A DNA stretch of 64,000 nt, taken from contig NC_045143.1 in the NCBI RefSeq assembly GCF_008831285.2, forward strand, positions 17,693,655 to 17,757,654. The letters are read 5' to 3'. Below are positions 24,361-35,349 of this stretch, piece by piece. A program made the translations under genes and the position numbers. This DNA comes from Nymphaea colorata. Lineage: Eukaryota; Streptophyta; Magnoliopsida; Nymphaeales; Nymphaeaceae. The notes under the pieces were generated by a model. It was not told the DNA's origin, made no database searches, and worked only from the letters and a program-made list of their open reading frames with translations. How positions within the stretch are numbered: the stretch's first letter is position 1; each line of letters begins with the position of its first letter.

Positions 24361-24819
24361 CTTGAAATGATTTTGAAAGAATCTCCAAGAGAGTTGTAGT
24401 TTGCTCTAAGTTGGAAAGGAAAATGGGAAGAGAAAGAGGGAGAGATAGAGAGTTCAAGAGAAACCCTAAGTCTTTAAGTGAGAATACTCTAGGGTTTCTC
24501 CCAAGAGCCACTCTTGCCCAAGATGGGGGACATGGGAGGCTATTTATAGAGAATTTTGAAGACAAAACCCAAAATTTGAATTTTTTTGAATTTCACAGCA
24601 TTTTCATCTGAATTTCAAAGAATTTTGAATTATTTTCAAAAGTTTTTAGAAAAATAGGTTTTTGACTAAATGGATTGGCCCTTAAGCCTGCAAATACCCT
24701 TTTGAGGTATGGGCAGGGCTAGCCCACCCAAAAATTTTTTGAAAACCGACCCTAAGAGTCTTTTTTTTTTTTTTGCAAAGAAAAGGAGCGGGGAGGGGGG
24801 CTTGCATCGTCGAAGCCCC

Positions 24820-24960
24820 TGCCCGGGCGTTGTTGTGCTGCCGCGCGCAAGGGCGATCGTATTAACACGATTGTCACTCGATCGCGTTACGTGCGATCGC
24901 GTGACGCGTGCTCACGCGGCGCAAGGTCGCACGACTGCACGTCGCGCGATACTCCTTTTT
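24820..24960. other. CpG-rich, CGATCG-containing segment
   Basis: In AT-rich surroundings this 140-base stretch is dense in CG dinucleotides, with repeated CGATCG and GCGATCGCG palindromes and GCACGACTGCACG-type words. It lies in the U3-like part of X2 on the - strand and is repeated at 58170-58310. Confidence 0.8.
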
Positions 24961-25463
24961 TTAAAAACTTAAATAAAATCAAATGAAATCTAATAAAATG
25001 AAACAAAAAAATATTGTTTATATAGAAAACATTTTTTTATTTAAAATGTATAAAAGAAAAGTTTTTGTTAAAAACGAGCGGTCGACTCCATTTTGAAATT
25101 GAATCATTGCTGACTTAAAAAAAAAAAGGAGAGGCAAGGACCACAAACCCAAAAACGTGAAAAAGAACAAAAAGTAATCGAAAACAATTGCATGAACTGC
25201 TTGAATGATTGGGGCCGACCTTTTAATTGAAATGTTCCACTCTTCCATACTTCATTGTCTTTTCCTTGGGGGTAAAAAACAATTGTGGGAATTTGAGTCC
25301 TTTTTTAAGAAAATGTGACTTCTCTTCCTGTTCTAATCTTAGAAGGAGTTGCTAGTTTTTCTAATGAAAAAAATTTTGCTTTTTTACTATGGGACGTTAT
25401 TTGTATGCCCAATCATTCAGTTACGTGGCCACTGCACTTTACCCCTCTCTGCAATTTGGAACC

Positions 25464-25739
25464 AAGTGGCCTCTACCAAAAACATGTGGCTGTCCCGTAT
25501 TTGGTTGCTCGGCTGTGGACCCTTCTTTCTATCGCCTGACGTTACACGTACATCCTTGGAGCCGACCGATCTTCACTTTTATGAGGATTCCCATACCGAT
25601 CAAGTGGCCTCTACCAAACGTATGTGGCCGTCCCATGTTGGTCGCTCGGCTGTGGGGCCCTTCATTCTAGCGCCTGACGTATAATGCTTGGAGTCGACCG
25701 ATCTTCACATTTATTAGGATTCCCATATCGATCCGACCC
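25464..25739 (+). promoter_or_regulatory. 138-bp tandem duplication upstream of P450 exon 1 with TGACG motifs
   Basis: Two 138-bp units start AAGTGGCCTCTACCAAA at 25464 and 25602. Each contains GCCTGACGT, a TGACG core recognised by TGA-type bZIP factors, close to an ACGT word. The second unit ends about 130 bases before the exon 1 ATG. The same pair is at 58813-59088. Regulatory function is inferred from position and motif only. Confidence 0.6.
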
Positions 25740-25871
25740 GAGCTTGACCCCATCATATCACGGACGATGGTAACAAGGTTTGGTCACGTAGGCTGGACTT
25801 TGCCGCTAGATCTTCTCCTGATCGTCCGCACACACGAAGCCAGTTTTCGGAAAAAACACATAAGTGCTGCC

Positions 25872-26705
25872 ATGGAAATAGATTATTCCTTCTGCAACAC
25901 GCCTATCATTGTCTCTTTCATCTTCCTCGTTATCATTTTTTGCCGGTTCTTGTCCAATCGATCCACCTCCCACCTTCTCCACCCTCTCTTCCGATCTTGG
26001 GCCACGCTCACCTCTTACTCGGCAGCACCCCTCACTCTGCATTGCAAAAGCTTAGCATTCGATACGGCCCGCTCCTGTATCTCCGAATCGGCTGTGTGCC
26101 CATAATTGTCGCTTCCTCGCCGTGGCATGCCAGAGAATTCCTCAATGTCCATGGATCGTCCTTCTCCTCTCGTCCCGGCATCACCCTATTGGACACTCTG
26201 TGGTACGGCAACAATGAGGAAAACATGCATGGTGGAGCTCCTTGGCGGCAGGTCGCTCCGACGCTTCAGCTTCATTCGGCAGCAGGAGATCGGCTGCTTC
26301 TTACGGGTCATGATGCCGAGCGCTGGTGAGCCGGTGGACGTGTCGGCGAAGTTTGGGGTACTAACTGGCAACATCTTGGTGAGGATGGCGACGGGACGGA
26401 CGATAGAGAAGGGATCACGAGTGCTGGATTTGGTGCAGGAGGCATCTGAGATAGGCGGCCAGTTCTATCTTGGTGATTACTCCAAGTTTATGAGCAGGTG
26501 GGATGTGCAGGGATACAAGAAAAAGTGCAGAGATATTCATGAAAGACTCGATGGTCTTATGGAGGAGGTGGTGAAGGAGCACCAAAGCAGGAGAATGGAG
26601 AAGACGGTGGAGGGTAAAGATATCATCGATGTTCTTCTGAAGAGCATAAAAGAAGATAAGGAAGAGGGAGGGCTCACCGAGGAGGATGTAAAGTCTCTTA
26701 TTTTG
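25872..26705 (+). pseudogene. Cytochrome P450 exon 1, CYP93-like (CYP71 clan), copy 1, disrupted
   Basis: P450s of this clan are ER-anchored haem monooxygenases; CYP93 members act on flavonoids and triterpenes. The ATG at 25872 opens a hydrophobic anchor (about 20 residues, VSFIFLVIIFCRFL). A first frameshift near 25940 moves to the frame holding the proline hinge PPSPPSLPILGH and LSIRYGPLLYLRIG. A second break near 26208, with loss of about 45 bases, removes the C-helix Trp of the WxxxR motif; the next frame reads MRKTCMVELLGGRSL and runs to LTEEDVKSLIL, where the donor TTTTG/GTAAGA lies. No ATG restores the first frame. No exon 2 follows before homology ends, so this copy is a 5' fragment. 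Both breaks are shared with the second copy. Confidence 0.8.
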
Positions 26706-26809
26706 GTAAGAAACATGCACCATTTCTCGCCCACGCCTCATTAGAATGTCAAGTCTCTTATTTTGGTAAGAAACATGCACCAGTTCTCGCCCATGCCTCA
26801 TTATGCTGC
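26691..26809 (+). repeat. 60-bp tandem duplication carrying the exon 1 splice donor (copy 1)
   Basis: The unit AAGTCTCTTATTTTGGTAAG onwards occurs at 26691-26750 and again at 26751-26809. Each contains a full donor (TTTTG/GTAAGA) preceded by the last exon codons. Use of the second donor would add 60 bases but runs into an in-frame TAG at about 26742. The same structure is at 60040-60159. Confidence 0.9.
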
Positions 26810-28589
26810 AGGCTATCACTTTTCGTAGAAAAGTTACAGTTTTCATTTCATTATATACAACATAGTTAGTGTGATAACCATAGACATACAAAACTTTTTT
26901 TTTTTTGAGAAAACACATATAAGTGGAGAGAAATAAGTCTGTCGTTTAAAGCTTTTAAAAGACGTTGCTTTTTACGAAAAAATTTAGGTCTTTTTTTAAC
27001 AATTTAAATGTCAACTTACTTGTTTTCATTTTTTTAATTTTTATTTATTTTGTCTCTAATTTGAAGGTTTTTTTTTATTTTGTCTTTTTCATCATTTTGC
27101 CGGCTCTTTCTAGAAGTTTTTTTGCCGGCATACGTCACTATTTCTTGAGTTCAAATTTTATCTGACTTTGGAGATGTAAATGACCAGTATGACATTCTCA
27201 TGCTAGGAATTAAAAGGAAGACCGCTGCATGCTTTTGAAGGTTTGTTCATGTATAAATATGTCTCCATTGAAACAAAAAAAATTTAAAAAAATATATTTT
27301 TTAAATTTAAACGGGCCAAACCGGGCCGGCCTATCGGGCCCGGGCCCAATCAGGCCGGCCCGACGCCCACCCTTATTGGGTACCCGCTTGCTTTCAACAA
27401 CTCCTTGATGTCCAATGATGGTCGCCGTCCTCAGCCTTGGTGGATGGCAAGGGTTCTGTAATGGACCCTCGTCGTTCATTGAGGAGCGCCATCTTTCCCT
27501 GACCACCAATCGAGGGTTTTTTATTTTTTGATTTTTTATTTAAATATTAAAAAAAATTTGAATTGAATGTTTTTTTCTATTGCTGGAAAGAAGGAGAAGC
27601 TCGGACCCAACCCCTCAACCATAACAACTCTATTTTTTACTTTAATACTTTAATACTTTATATGAAGGAGCCCTTGTTTGAGAATTACATACAAAAGTTG
27701 AGGGTCGCCTCTTTGATGATCACTTTTAAAATTGGCAGTTATATTTGATGTTTGCCCCTTTGCTTGCCTCCTATTAATTTGTAGTTTTTTTAATAATAAA
27801 ATGTCATATTGAATCTTGGATGGCTAAATCCATGCTGGTTTCGTTTTTGGATCTAGATCATATTGTTATATTGTGTCCAAATATATTTTGGGCCTGGATG
27901 TGATTTCTGTCGAAGTCATTTAGGTTCTGATTTTATATCCATTTAACGTTTAAGATCCATGGGTTGAAATTCAGTTTGGATATATTTTAAATCCAGATCT
28001 GGACTACCTATTTTGGATAATTTGGTTTGGGAACTAAATCCTGTTTGTATTGGATTATATCTTACTATGACACATTACAAACAAGTTAATTATCTGCATA
28101 TTAGTTCCGCATTGTGTCTATTCTGAATATGATAATGTGATTGGATATGATATGCTTGCTATTCAGTTTGGAATCAACATTCTCTTGATCTAGAATATCA
28201 AATCTTGATTGTGTTTGACATTCTATTGAAACCTGTCACAGAAGCAACATCTGCAGTGGAATAAAATTGATCGACTTTGTGATATTAAGATTTCTACATA
28301 CATGTTATTCTTGTGGCCAGAGGAATGCTGTGGCCAAATTCAAACATATCCATCGATGTTGAATATGTAACGATTTGCCTGTGAACGATACGTCGGTTCA
28401 AAGATAGATGGATATATTATAAATCTGGACAGATATATTGTAACTCACTAAGATTTGGCATGAAGATGAAGCTAGCTTGTTAATGAAGCTCATACGCAGA
28501 TGAGTCCCTCAGTGGCAATTCGTGGAATTTGCTGGTTGGCTGCTTGTATAGATGGTGGCATGAATTCCAATGTCGTTAAACACTCCATT
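26706..28589 (+). other. P450 intron fragment (copy 1)
   Basis: AT-rich sequence with T-runs, aligning with the first part of the intron in the second copy. 27300-27365 is a GGGCC/CCGGGCC-rich patch found only here. No coding potential is seen. Confidence 0.7.
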
Positions 28590-29900
28590 CTTATAATTAT
28601 CTGTTTACATGCTTGCTTCAGGATGATTGTTTCAAATCCAGCAAACGGTTTATATGTCATGTGCCGCTGGTGTGGGTGGTTACAACCATTTCACTACTTA
28701 CAATAAACGCTGATAGTTCCAAACCGGTTATGTGCAGCTTGCACACTTTTGTGTACGGAAACGGTTGTGCAATGATCTAAATGTGCATGCTTTCCCTTTT
28801 TCGTGCATATTTGGCAACTCAATCTCACACAGCTCTCTGAGCACACTTGACCGCCTATATGGGTTATATTGATGCACGAAATTTCATGCATTAATATGGT
28901 TAATAACTAAAATAGTCCTCGATCACATTTTTTAAGAAGAAAAAAGTAAAAATCTATCGATGGCATGTCGGTGGCTTGTGTGGGCAAGGCCTTTGAGACT
29001 TCTACCGATGGCAAAAGACGTCGGAAAATCTCATGAATGCTATAGTGCATTCATGGAGTTGTGATCAAAATGAGTGACAAACCTAAGATTAAAGTTATGA
29101 TGATGTATACTGGGCACGTGATTGGGATGACTGGAAGTCGACCTCAGCATATTACTGCTTTCTGGGTGGTCCTCAGGATATGACTGATATTAATATCTGG
29201 CTCCCTATGCTTTTTGGGATTTAAGTACTAAAAAGGTTCGCACATATTTACCTTGGACCCGTTGTTGACTAGGCCTGGGCATCAAGCCAGGTACCTTTCC
29301 AGGACAACCATGTCCAAGGCCCGGCAAAGCCCATTTTTAAACCGCTAAATGGGCCAGGCTGGGCCGATTGCGCTGGATCCTGATAACATCCGAACGCCGC
29401 ATCTATAACTCGTTCGTTGTTATAAGTAGAGGCCTAGGCATTTATCAGCACTGGAGCAGGAATAAAACTGGTTCTATCATTTCTTTTTGCTTTTTGTGTG
29501 GTGCATACATTTCTCAACAAAGAAAACAAACAACTATTTACCACCGACAACTTTAAACCAGAGAATAATTAAGAGCTCCAACTTACAAGCATGAAGTGAT
29601 ATAAGTTAATAAACTCACAAAAAATTAAAATTAAGATCTTTTGTCTCTCTGATTTTCCTCAAGTTTCTGACAAGGGTCTTCATGGACCATGTACACAGGA
29701 ACATGATCATGCAAGCACATAAATAGGCGTATGCACACATAAATAAGCAGGTGTTACCCTATTCATGTTCAAAAGGACTGTCTCAGCCTGAAGCAGTCAT
29801 TACTCCCATGGGTAGGGAAAAACAGTCCAAGCACCCATATTGCGTGCTCATATCAAAAATTTGCAATGAAGCTACTAATCAACAATACAACATCTCCTAA
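28590..29900. other. Spacer, no gene recognised
   Basis: No supported reading frame. At 29271-29370 lies a patch starting TAGGCCTGGGCATCAAGCC, similar to 63072-63100 (TAGGTGTGGATATCAGGCC). Both look like ends of a small GGGC-rich MITE-like element, but I cannot define both termini. Confidence 0.6.
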
Positions 29901-29943
29901 TGAAGCACGCACAACATTTATGTCACTGTAAGAAGCAAAAGTT

Positions 29944-30904
29944 TTACATTGACATCTTTTGTAGCAGGAGGCGCTGCAATATATTCATAGAATTCAACAA
30001 GAAAAGGCAAAGAGGAAAAAAGCAGGGCAAGTTGGGATCTAGGGCCAGGAAATGATCTCCCTTTTCAGGCTTATCATTCTGAAATTGATCCAGATATCCT
30101 TTAGCAAAATCTTGCTCAAAACCACCAAAACATACAGCATGATCCTGCGACACAATGAAAAATGCACACTCCCTATCCTGTTCAGGTTCAAAGGGACTTT
30201 GTCAGCCTGCTCTATCAACCAATAGGATGGGAAAGCGCAGATACAGGCACACCTAGTGCATTTAGTATTTAGCAAACTGAACTGGATAGCATGAAGAATA
30301 TTTTATTCCACAAGGATAACGACTCTACTATTTGAACAAAGTCGGCAGATGGATTGATTTTATTTTCCACATTGTAGGTTACCCACAACCAGATAAGAGC
30401 AAAAGGGACCATTTAGACATATAACTACATCCGATCCTTCAAGATCCCAAATAGTTGCCTGCAAGGTCAATGCAACAAAATGATTATGTAACAAAATAAT
30501 GATATATTTAACAGAGATAACTAGAGAAGTTTCAATTTCATTCCCATTTCTTAATTTTAACCATGAATGACGAAGCAGATAAAAAATTTTAACAGACTCA
30601 AATTCTAGCAGGTTTACTATATCACTTCCGGCCTTAATAAATTAGGCAACACCTTGCAGTTTTGAGAAGGAGCTTCATCGGAATAGAAGTCCAGAAGAAT
30701 CTAGTTAAATGATGGCTACTCAAACTTAGATGTTAGCAGGTTTACTAGTCCATAACGGGCATAACTCCTTGGAAGGTAAATTTCCCACCAACTTCACCAT
30801 GTTGTTCCCCACTGATGGTTTTTTTTGCCGCTAAAAACTCCTTACAGCATTCATACCTTCTTGAACAGCTTCTCAGAAAGGAAACTTGAACTGATTTTCT
30901 GTAA
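29944..30904 (-). pseudogene. Candidate downstream exons of the unrecognised host gene
   Basis: Two exon-like pieces lie downstream of the main body of the - strand gene. 30857-30898 (42 bases) has a GATTACAG acceptor and an AAG/GTATGA donor, and encodes KISSSFLSEKLFKK. 30144-29944 has a GTCGCAG acceptor and reads DHAVCFGGFEQDFAKGYLDQ before a proline/leucine-rich end and a stop at 29944. Splice-site quality and open frames are the only evidence; the reading frame across exons was not established. Confidence 0.3.
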
Positions 30905-31411
30905 TCATTACCACTACCACTAAATTGATACAAGTTAACTTACCAAATTTGTTGTCTACATAGTTTCCTTTGTATTATATGCTGGAACATCAAAACAGGT
31001 CAAAATGATTACAAGCAATAGCCATAAAAACGTGAACTGACAGAAAAGTGGAACTTGTGGTCTGCATAACCAAAGGTCATGGTGTTATGGCATATGTTAG
31101 CAGCCACCTGCTAACTACCGACCCTTACAAGGTAAGTCCCCACAACTCACTCACACACTGCCCTAACCCAGTTAGAGCAACCCCCTCACTAGAAAAGAGA
31201 CCTCAATTCATCGATGGCCCTAATGACCTCCACAATTCCCTTATTTATAACGATCTTCTGGGTCAGTCCAGTGAACCCGATTCCTGATCCGAACCCTAGA
31301 CTGTAGCATTACTCCCTCCTTTGAAAACACCTTGTCCTCAAGGTGTGAGAGTTTGTTATCGAACCATTGTCAAACCATTGTCAAATGAGGGTAGTCCTTC
31401 CCCCCAGTGTT

Positions 31412-33225
31412 CTATGCTGTCCATGCGATCAATGTGCTCCAAGTTGAAGATTGCAACTCCATTACCAACTTAATTGATTCAACAACTTGATTAAGAGCTG
31501 CATTTGATCTGCAGGGCTCCTTGTGATCTCCACTACTAACTACGCAGTAGGGGATGAGTAGTGATGAATCCAGGCTGCACCACTTCCAGTGAATCAAAAC
31601 AACTCGTTGATCCAATATGATTCTCGTTTCTGACTCTCCCACTATAGGTTTGCCATTCATCTTTAATATGTGAATGTCTCTAGGATGAAATGTAACATTT
31701 AACGCCTCCAGAGCATCAGCCAGGGCTTCGTTTGCAGCAAACTGAACTGCTGCAGCCTCCGTTACAGGGGGCAGCAATGTAATCACATTCCAAGTGTAAC
31801 TCCACCAAAACTCACCTGCTGAAGTAACCAGCCTATCCTCTGAATGAACATATAACTTCAATAGGAAAGTAATAGACCTTAGAGATGCGACCGCTTGCAG
31901 TAGAAAAGTAGTTGAAGAGGTGGGCAATCTCCGTTGACTAGGCCCCTCTAGTTTTCCCAATACAAAACCAGCTAAACCAACACCTTTTGGCATATTGCAG
32001 GACCGCAATACAGCAGATGCTGGTCTTGCAAAGGAAACAAGCTCCTCCAAAATATGTTGGAATGACTCCAAGAAATTATCCAATAAGGCACCAATCAAAT
32101 GAAAATTCTTTCCCATCATTATATAGCCATTGCGTATTTTCATCCCAGTATTATGCTTCTGAGCTTCAATAATTGGAAATATGGCCTGTCGGTGAATACC
32201 ATATAATTCAGCTGTAAATCTACGAAGATCTTCAAACGCCAATAAATGAAAGGCCCTATTTACTAGGAAGGCAAATTTGCAATTTTCATCATCATTCTCA
32301 ATAAAATTTCTGGATGTTGCCAATTTGCCATACACGACGGAGGAGTTCAAATCATATAAAACTAGCCGAGGAAGTAACCTCCTGAGAAGAAGAACTACAT
32401 TTGATGGATCACCCAACTTATGGTCCATCAAAGGCTCAATCAGACCGTTCCAGTCTTGAGCATTAGTAGACCCCTTAGGTGTCAATCGCAGAACCAACTC
32501 AATGTCCAGTCTTGAACTTGACTGTAAAGGTGGAACATTTGAGGTTATAGTTTCTGTTGCTTGCACTAAAACCTTTGAGGCATCTGAACTGTGACTAAAA
32601 TCTCTAAGGCAGTCAAGAAGTACAGCTACTGCATCAAGTTTGTCTTTCCGACATTTCAGTAGTTACCATGACATCACTAGCAGCGGATTGGACTCGCTTA
32701 TCATAAGAATAGATGTATTTCAGCAAGGTAAGCAGAACAAAAGTAGGATGAAGCTGCGTGAACAGTTTGGCTCCCAATACATGATTTACAAGCTCTTCAT
32801 CACCAAGGCATTCCAAAAAGTGTTTTCTTATGTCACGACTCGCTTTCAGCTCAAAAAGAACATCTACAACATTTCTCCTTTGGATGTGATTTTTTGAATC
32901 ATGCCACCCAAGAATTTCTTGAAGACCTTGATTTCCAAATGCAGGAGAGTATCTTCTAAAAATAATAGTCCTCAAGATGTCCTGTGATCCTTCTACAACA
33001 TCTCCATCAATACCATGATAGAATTGTTGCCCAATATTCGACACAGCAACTTCTCTAACCTGTTGTAAAGAGGTCTCAGAAATCCAAGCAAGGAAAAAAA
33101 TTCTCAACCGACCACAAGAAGGCAAGTTGTGTTCTTGATGGGGTGTCGGCTTTGGGCATTCCCTTGAAAATGAAATTTTCCCTGCAACCTCAATCGATTG
33201 ACTTAAGTTTAACGAACATTGAGAC
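31412..33225 (-). pseudogene. Unrecognised plant host gene, alpha-helical, one frameshift
   Basis: On the - strand a coding stretch starts after a plausible acceptor (TTTGCCTACCAG, at 33226) and reads open for about 190 codons. Near 32645 the frame shifts by one base inside a GGAAAGAC run. It then stays open for about 410 codons to a stop at 31412; a good donor (AGTTG/GTAATG) at 31465 may end the exon earlier. The protein is leucine-rich and helical, as in HEAT/ARM-type proteins, with no catalytic motif I can name. Residues on both sides of the shift fit as one protein, so the shift is a mutation or a sequencing error rather than an intron (under 40 bases is available). No start Met is visible, since the 5' side is occupied by gypsy element D. 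I do not recognise the family. Confidence 0.5.
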
Positions 33226-33559
33226 TGGTAGGCAAACGGATGCTACAAAAAATTGGAATTTGTGCCTACATTGTCCAACATAATCTCGAATCATGGCTCT
33301 TGATTGAACAAAAGCAATTTGGTCTAGCTGTACCTCATATGCATTTCCCCCTCACACATCTCAAGCAAGCCCTTGATGCACCACCACACCATTTTTTTGT
33401 TGAAGGTAAACTGCACCCTAGACTCGCGAGAGCCATCATTTCCTCTATTCACTCCTAGCATGGTGTGGCACAACTGGTTGCAAATGATTAATTTGATTAA
33501 TCAACAGCCTACACCATTGTCGTCCATAAGCATCCTTGCAGTATGCCTCTTCTCCTGCT
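33226..33559. other. Spacer between host exon and gypsy element D
   Basis: Probably intron of the - strand gene up to the broken 3' end of element D. No domain is seen in either strand. Confidence 0.4.
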
Positions 33560-33697
33560 CGGTCTGCCGTCGGGTCTGCTTTGGGCTCAGCTTCTTTTGA
33601 GTCTGGAAGTATCTTGTGGCTACATTGTTAGTCTTCACCACAAACTGACTTCCCAACAAGTAGTGCCTCTATGTACGAAGACAATGGATAATGGCCA

Positions 33698-34699
33698 TCA
33701 TCTCCCTTTCATGAACAGAATACCGACGCTCCGCGTCACTAAGTTTTCTGCTTTATAGGCAACCGGGTGACCTTCCTGCATCAACACTCCGCCAATAGCA
33801 AAATCTGATGCATCTGTTTGGACTTCAAACTTCTTCGAGTGGTCGAGTAACCTGAGCACAGGCTCCTGCGTCAGGGCCCTCTTCAATTTCTCGAAGGCAT
33901 CTTCCTCAAGTCCTTCCCAAGCCCAAGTCCGGTTCTTCTTTAGCAATTCAGTGAGAGATGCAGCTATCAAAGAATACCCCTCAATAAATCGCCGATAGTA
34001 GTTCTGAATAGCCCTCACTTTTTCTGTGTCTATTCGTAGTTGACCTTTTCCGACAATATGACCGAGAAAACTGATTTCTTTTTGGCCAAATAAGCACTTC
34101 TTGCATTTCACATAGAGTTCATTTTCTTCCAACACCTTGAACACTGTCCGCAAGTGTTCCACATGATCTCCCATGGAGCCGCTGTATACTACAATATCAT
34201 CAAGATAGACTACCACGAACTTATCTAAGTACAGATAGAATATCTTGTTCATTAGAGTCGAAAAAGTAGCTGAGGCATTCGTCAACCCGAACGGCATTAC
34301 TAAGAATTCAAAGGCACCGTAGCGAGTGACACAAGTTGTCTTTGGCTCGTCACCGTCAACAATCCGAACTTGCCAATATCCCGATCTGAGGTCCAACTTG
34401 GAAAATACTCGAGTTCCGTCTAGTTGATCAAACAGATTTTCAATCAAAGGTAAGGGGTACTTGTTTTTTACCGTCACCTTGTTCAGCGCTCGATAATCCA
34501 CACATAGCCTTTTGGAACCATCATGTTTTGCTTGGAACAACACTGGTACACCAAAAGGAGCTTTGGAGGGTCTGATTATACCTCCAGCTAGCATCTCGTC
34601 AAACTGTTGTTGAAGCTCTTTTAATTCTGTATGGGTCATTTGATAAGGTGTCATTGCCGGGGGTTTGGCATCAGGAATGAGTTCTATGGCATGATCCAC
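33698..34699 (-). pseudogene. Gypsy reverse transcriptase with start of RNase H (element D)
   Basis: The 333-codon frame contains all RT blocks in order: [50 protein letters not shown] (first catalytic Asp), [23 protein letters not shown] (catalytic YLDD) and FLGHIVG. RNase H starts with [19 protein letters not shown] one-base shift near 33750 moves the rest ([17 protein letters not shown]) to another frame, and homology stops near 33560. The catalytic residues of RT are intact. Confidence 0.9.
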
Positions 34700-34721
34700 C
34701 TCACGTCAAGGTGGTAGCCGT

Positions 34722-35303
34722 TTAGGGAGCTCCGCAGGCATTATTCCTGCGAAATTTTGCTAAGACAGGCGCAAGCGCCCCTGGGACCAAACCAGGGAAG
34801 TCATTAGTCACTTCCCTGATTGCCACCAAGTACGTATCTTCACCGTGCTTTAGGCCTTTCTTCAACTGAAGAGCAGATATCATTGCGGCCTTACCATTAT
34901 CCCTCTTAACCGATATTATTGGGACAATAAAAGGAGACTTCTCGTCCATGATACTGATACTGCGCAGATGCGGCATCAGGACCATCTTCCCTGTATTGAG
35001 GAGCTCCATTCTTAGGATCATCCGAAAGTCATCCATCGGGACCACCGAGAAGTTGGCTCTTCCTGACCAACTCTCAATCTTCACAACCGCATCCTGGGCT
35101 ACACCGTGGATGGGTTTTGCCTCTAAGTTCACCGCCTTCATGCGTAACTCTCCTTTCTCAAGGGTGAGGCCCAATCTCCTCGCCTCCTCATCTGAGACAA
35201 AGTTATGCGTGGGACCTGTGTCTACCATGGCCATAGTAAGCCTTCCATTTACCAAATTCTCTAGGTACATGAGTTCGTTGGAAGGTATCGCTATCACCTT
35301 CAT
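34722..35303 (-). pseudogene. Gypsy aspartic protease (element D)
   Basis: The 193-codon frame carries MAMVDTGPTHNFVSDEEARR, with the intact catalytic DTG triad and the usual T/S-HNF context, followed by the linker with VVPMDDFRMILRMELL. It ends early because of a frameshift near 34740 ahead of the RT. It would cut Gag-Pol into mature proteins. Confidence 0.85.
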
Positions 35304-35349
35304 TTTCTCCTCTTTTCTTAGGGTGTTCAGAAGTTGAGTGCACCCATCT

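Larger units (their letters stand above)
22109..25105 (-). mobile_element. LTR-like element, family X, member X2 (promoter end truncated)
   Basis: It begins (+) TGTTTGCATCCCC and aligns along most of its length with X1 (17806-20540), including the GGCGCCTTTACCG segment, the TGATGTTTCAAAC-type stretch, the GA/TA microsatellites, the CCATGGGGAG module and the pyrimidine-rich leader. A - strand TATA-like CTCTATAAATAGCC lies at 24539-24552. Homology to X1 ends near 25105, so the U3 start is missing. It carries no coding domain. Its right third (from 24108) is part of duplicated block C. Confidence 0.65.
24108..28589 (+). repeat. Duplicated block C, copy 1 (partner 57449-62523)
   Basis: The block holds the end of X2, the P450 upstream region, P450 exon 1 and about 1.9 kb of the following intron. 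Around exon 1 the copies differ by only about a dozen bases in 1.6 kb by hand count. In the last 1 kb they differ by about 8 percent in a sampled stretch. Copy 1 lacks about 690 bases present at 60445-61130 and has its own GGGCC-rich insert at 27300-27365. Homology stops at 28589, before any exon 2. Confidence 0.9.

Noticed and set aside
25806-26042. - strand open frame over P450 exon 1 (and 26415-26918)
   Set aside because: Antisense shadows of the P450 reading frame, repeated in the second copy for the same reason.
30745-30933. 62-codon - strand frame as a single exon
   Set aside because: A shorter 42-base exon with proper splice sites in another frame fits better; neither is strongly supported.
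32600-32680. Short intron joining the two halves of the host gene
   Set aside because: The available GT...AG span is under 40 bases, too short for plant splicing; a frameshift explains the data better.
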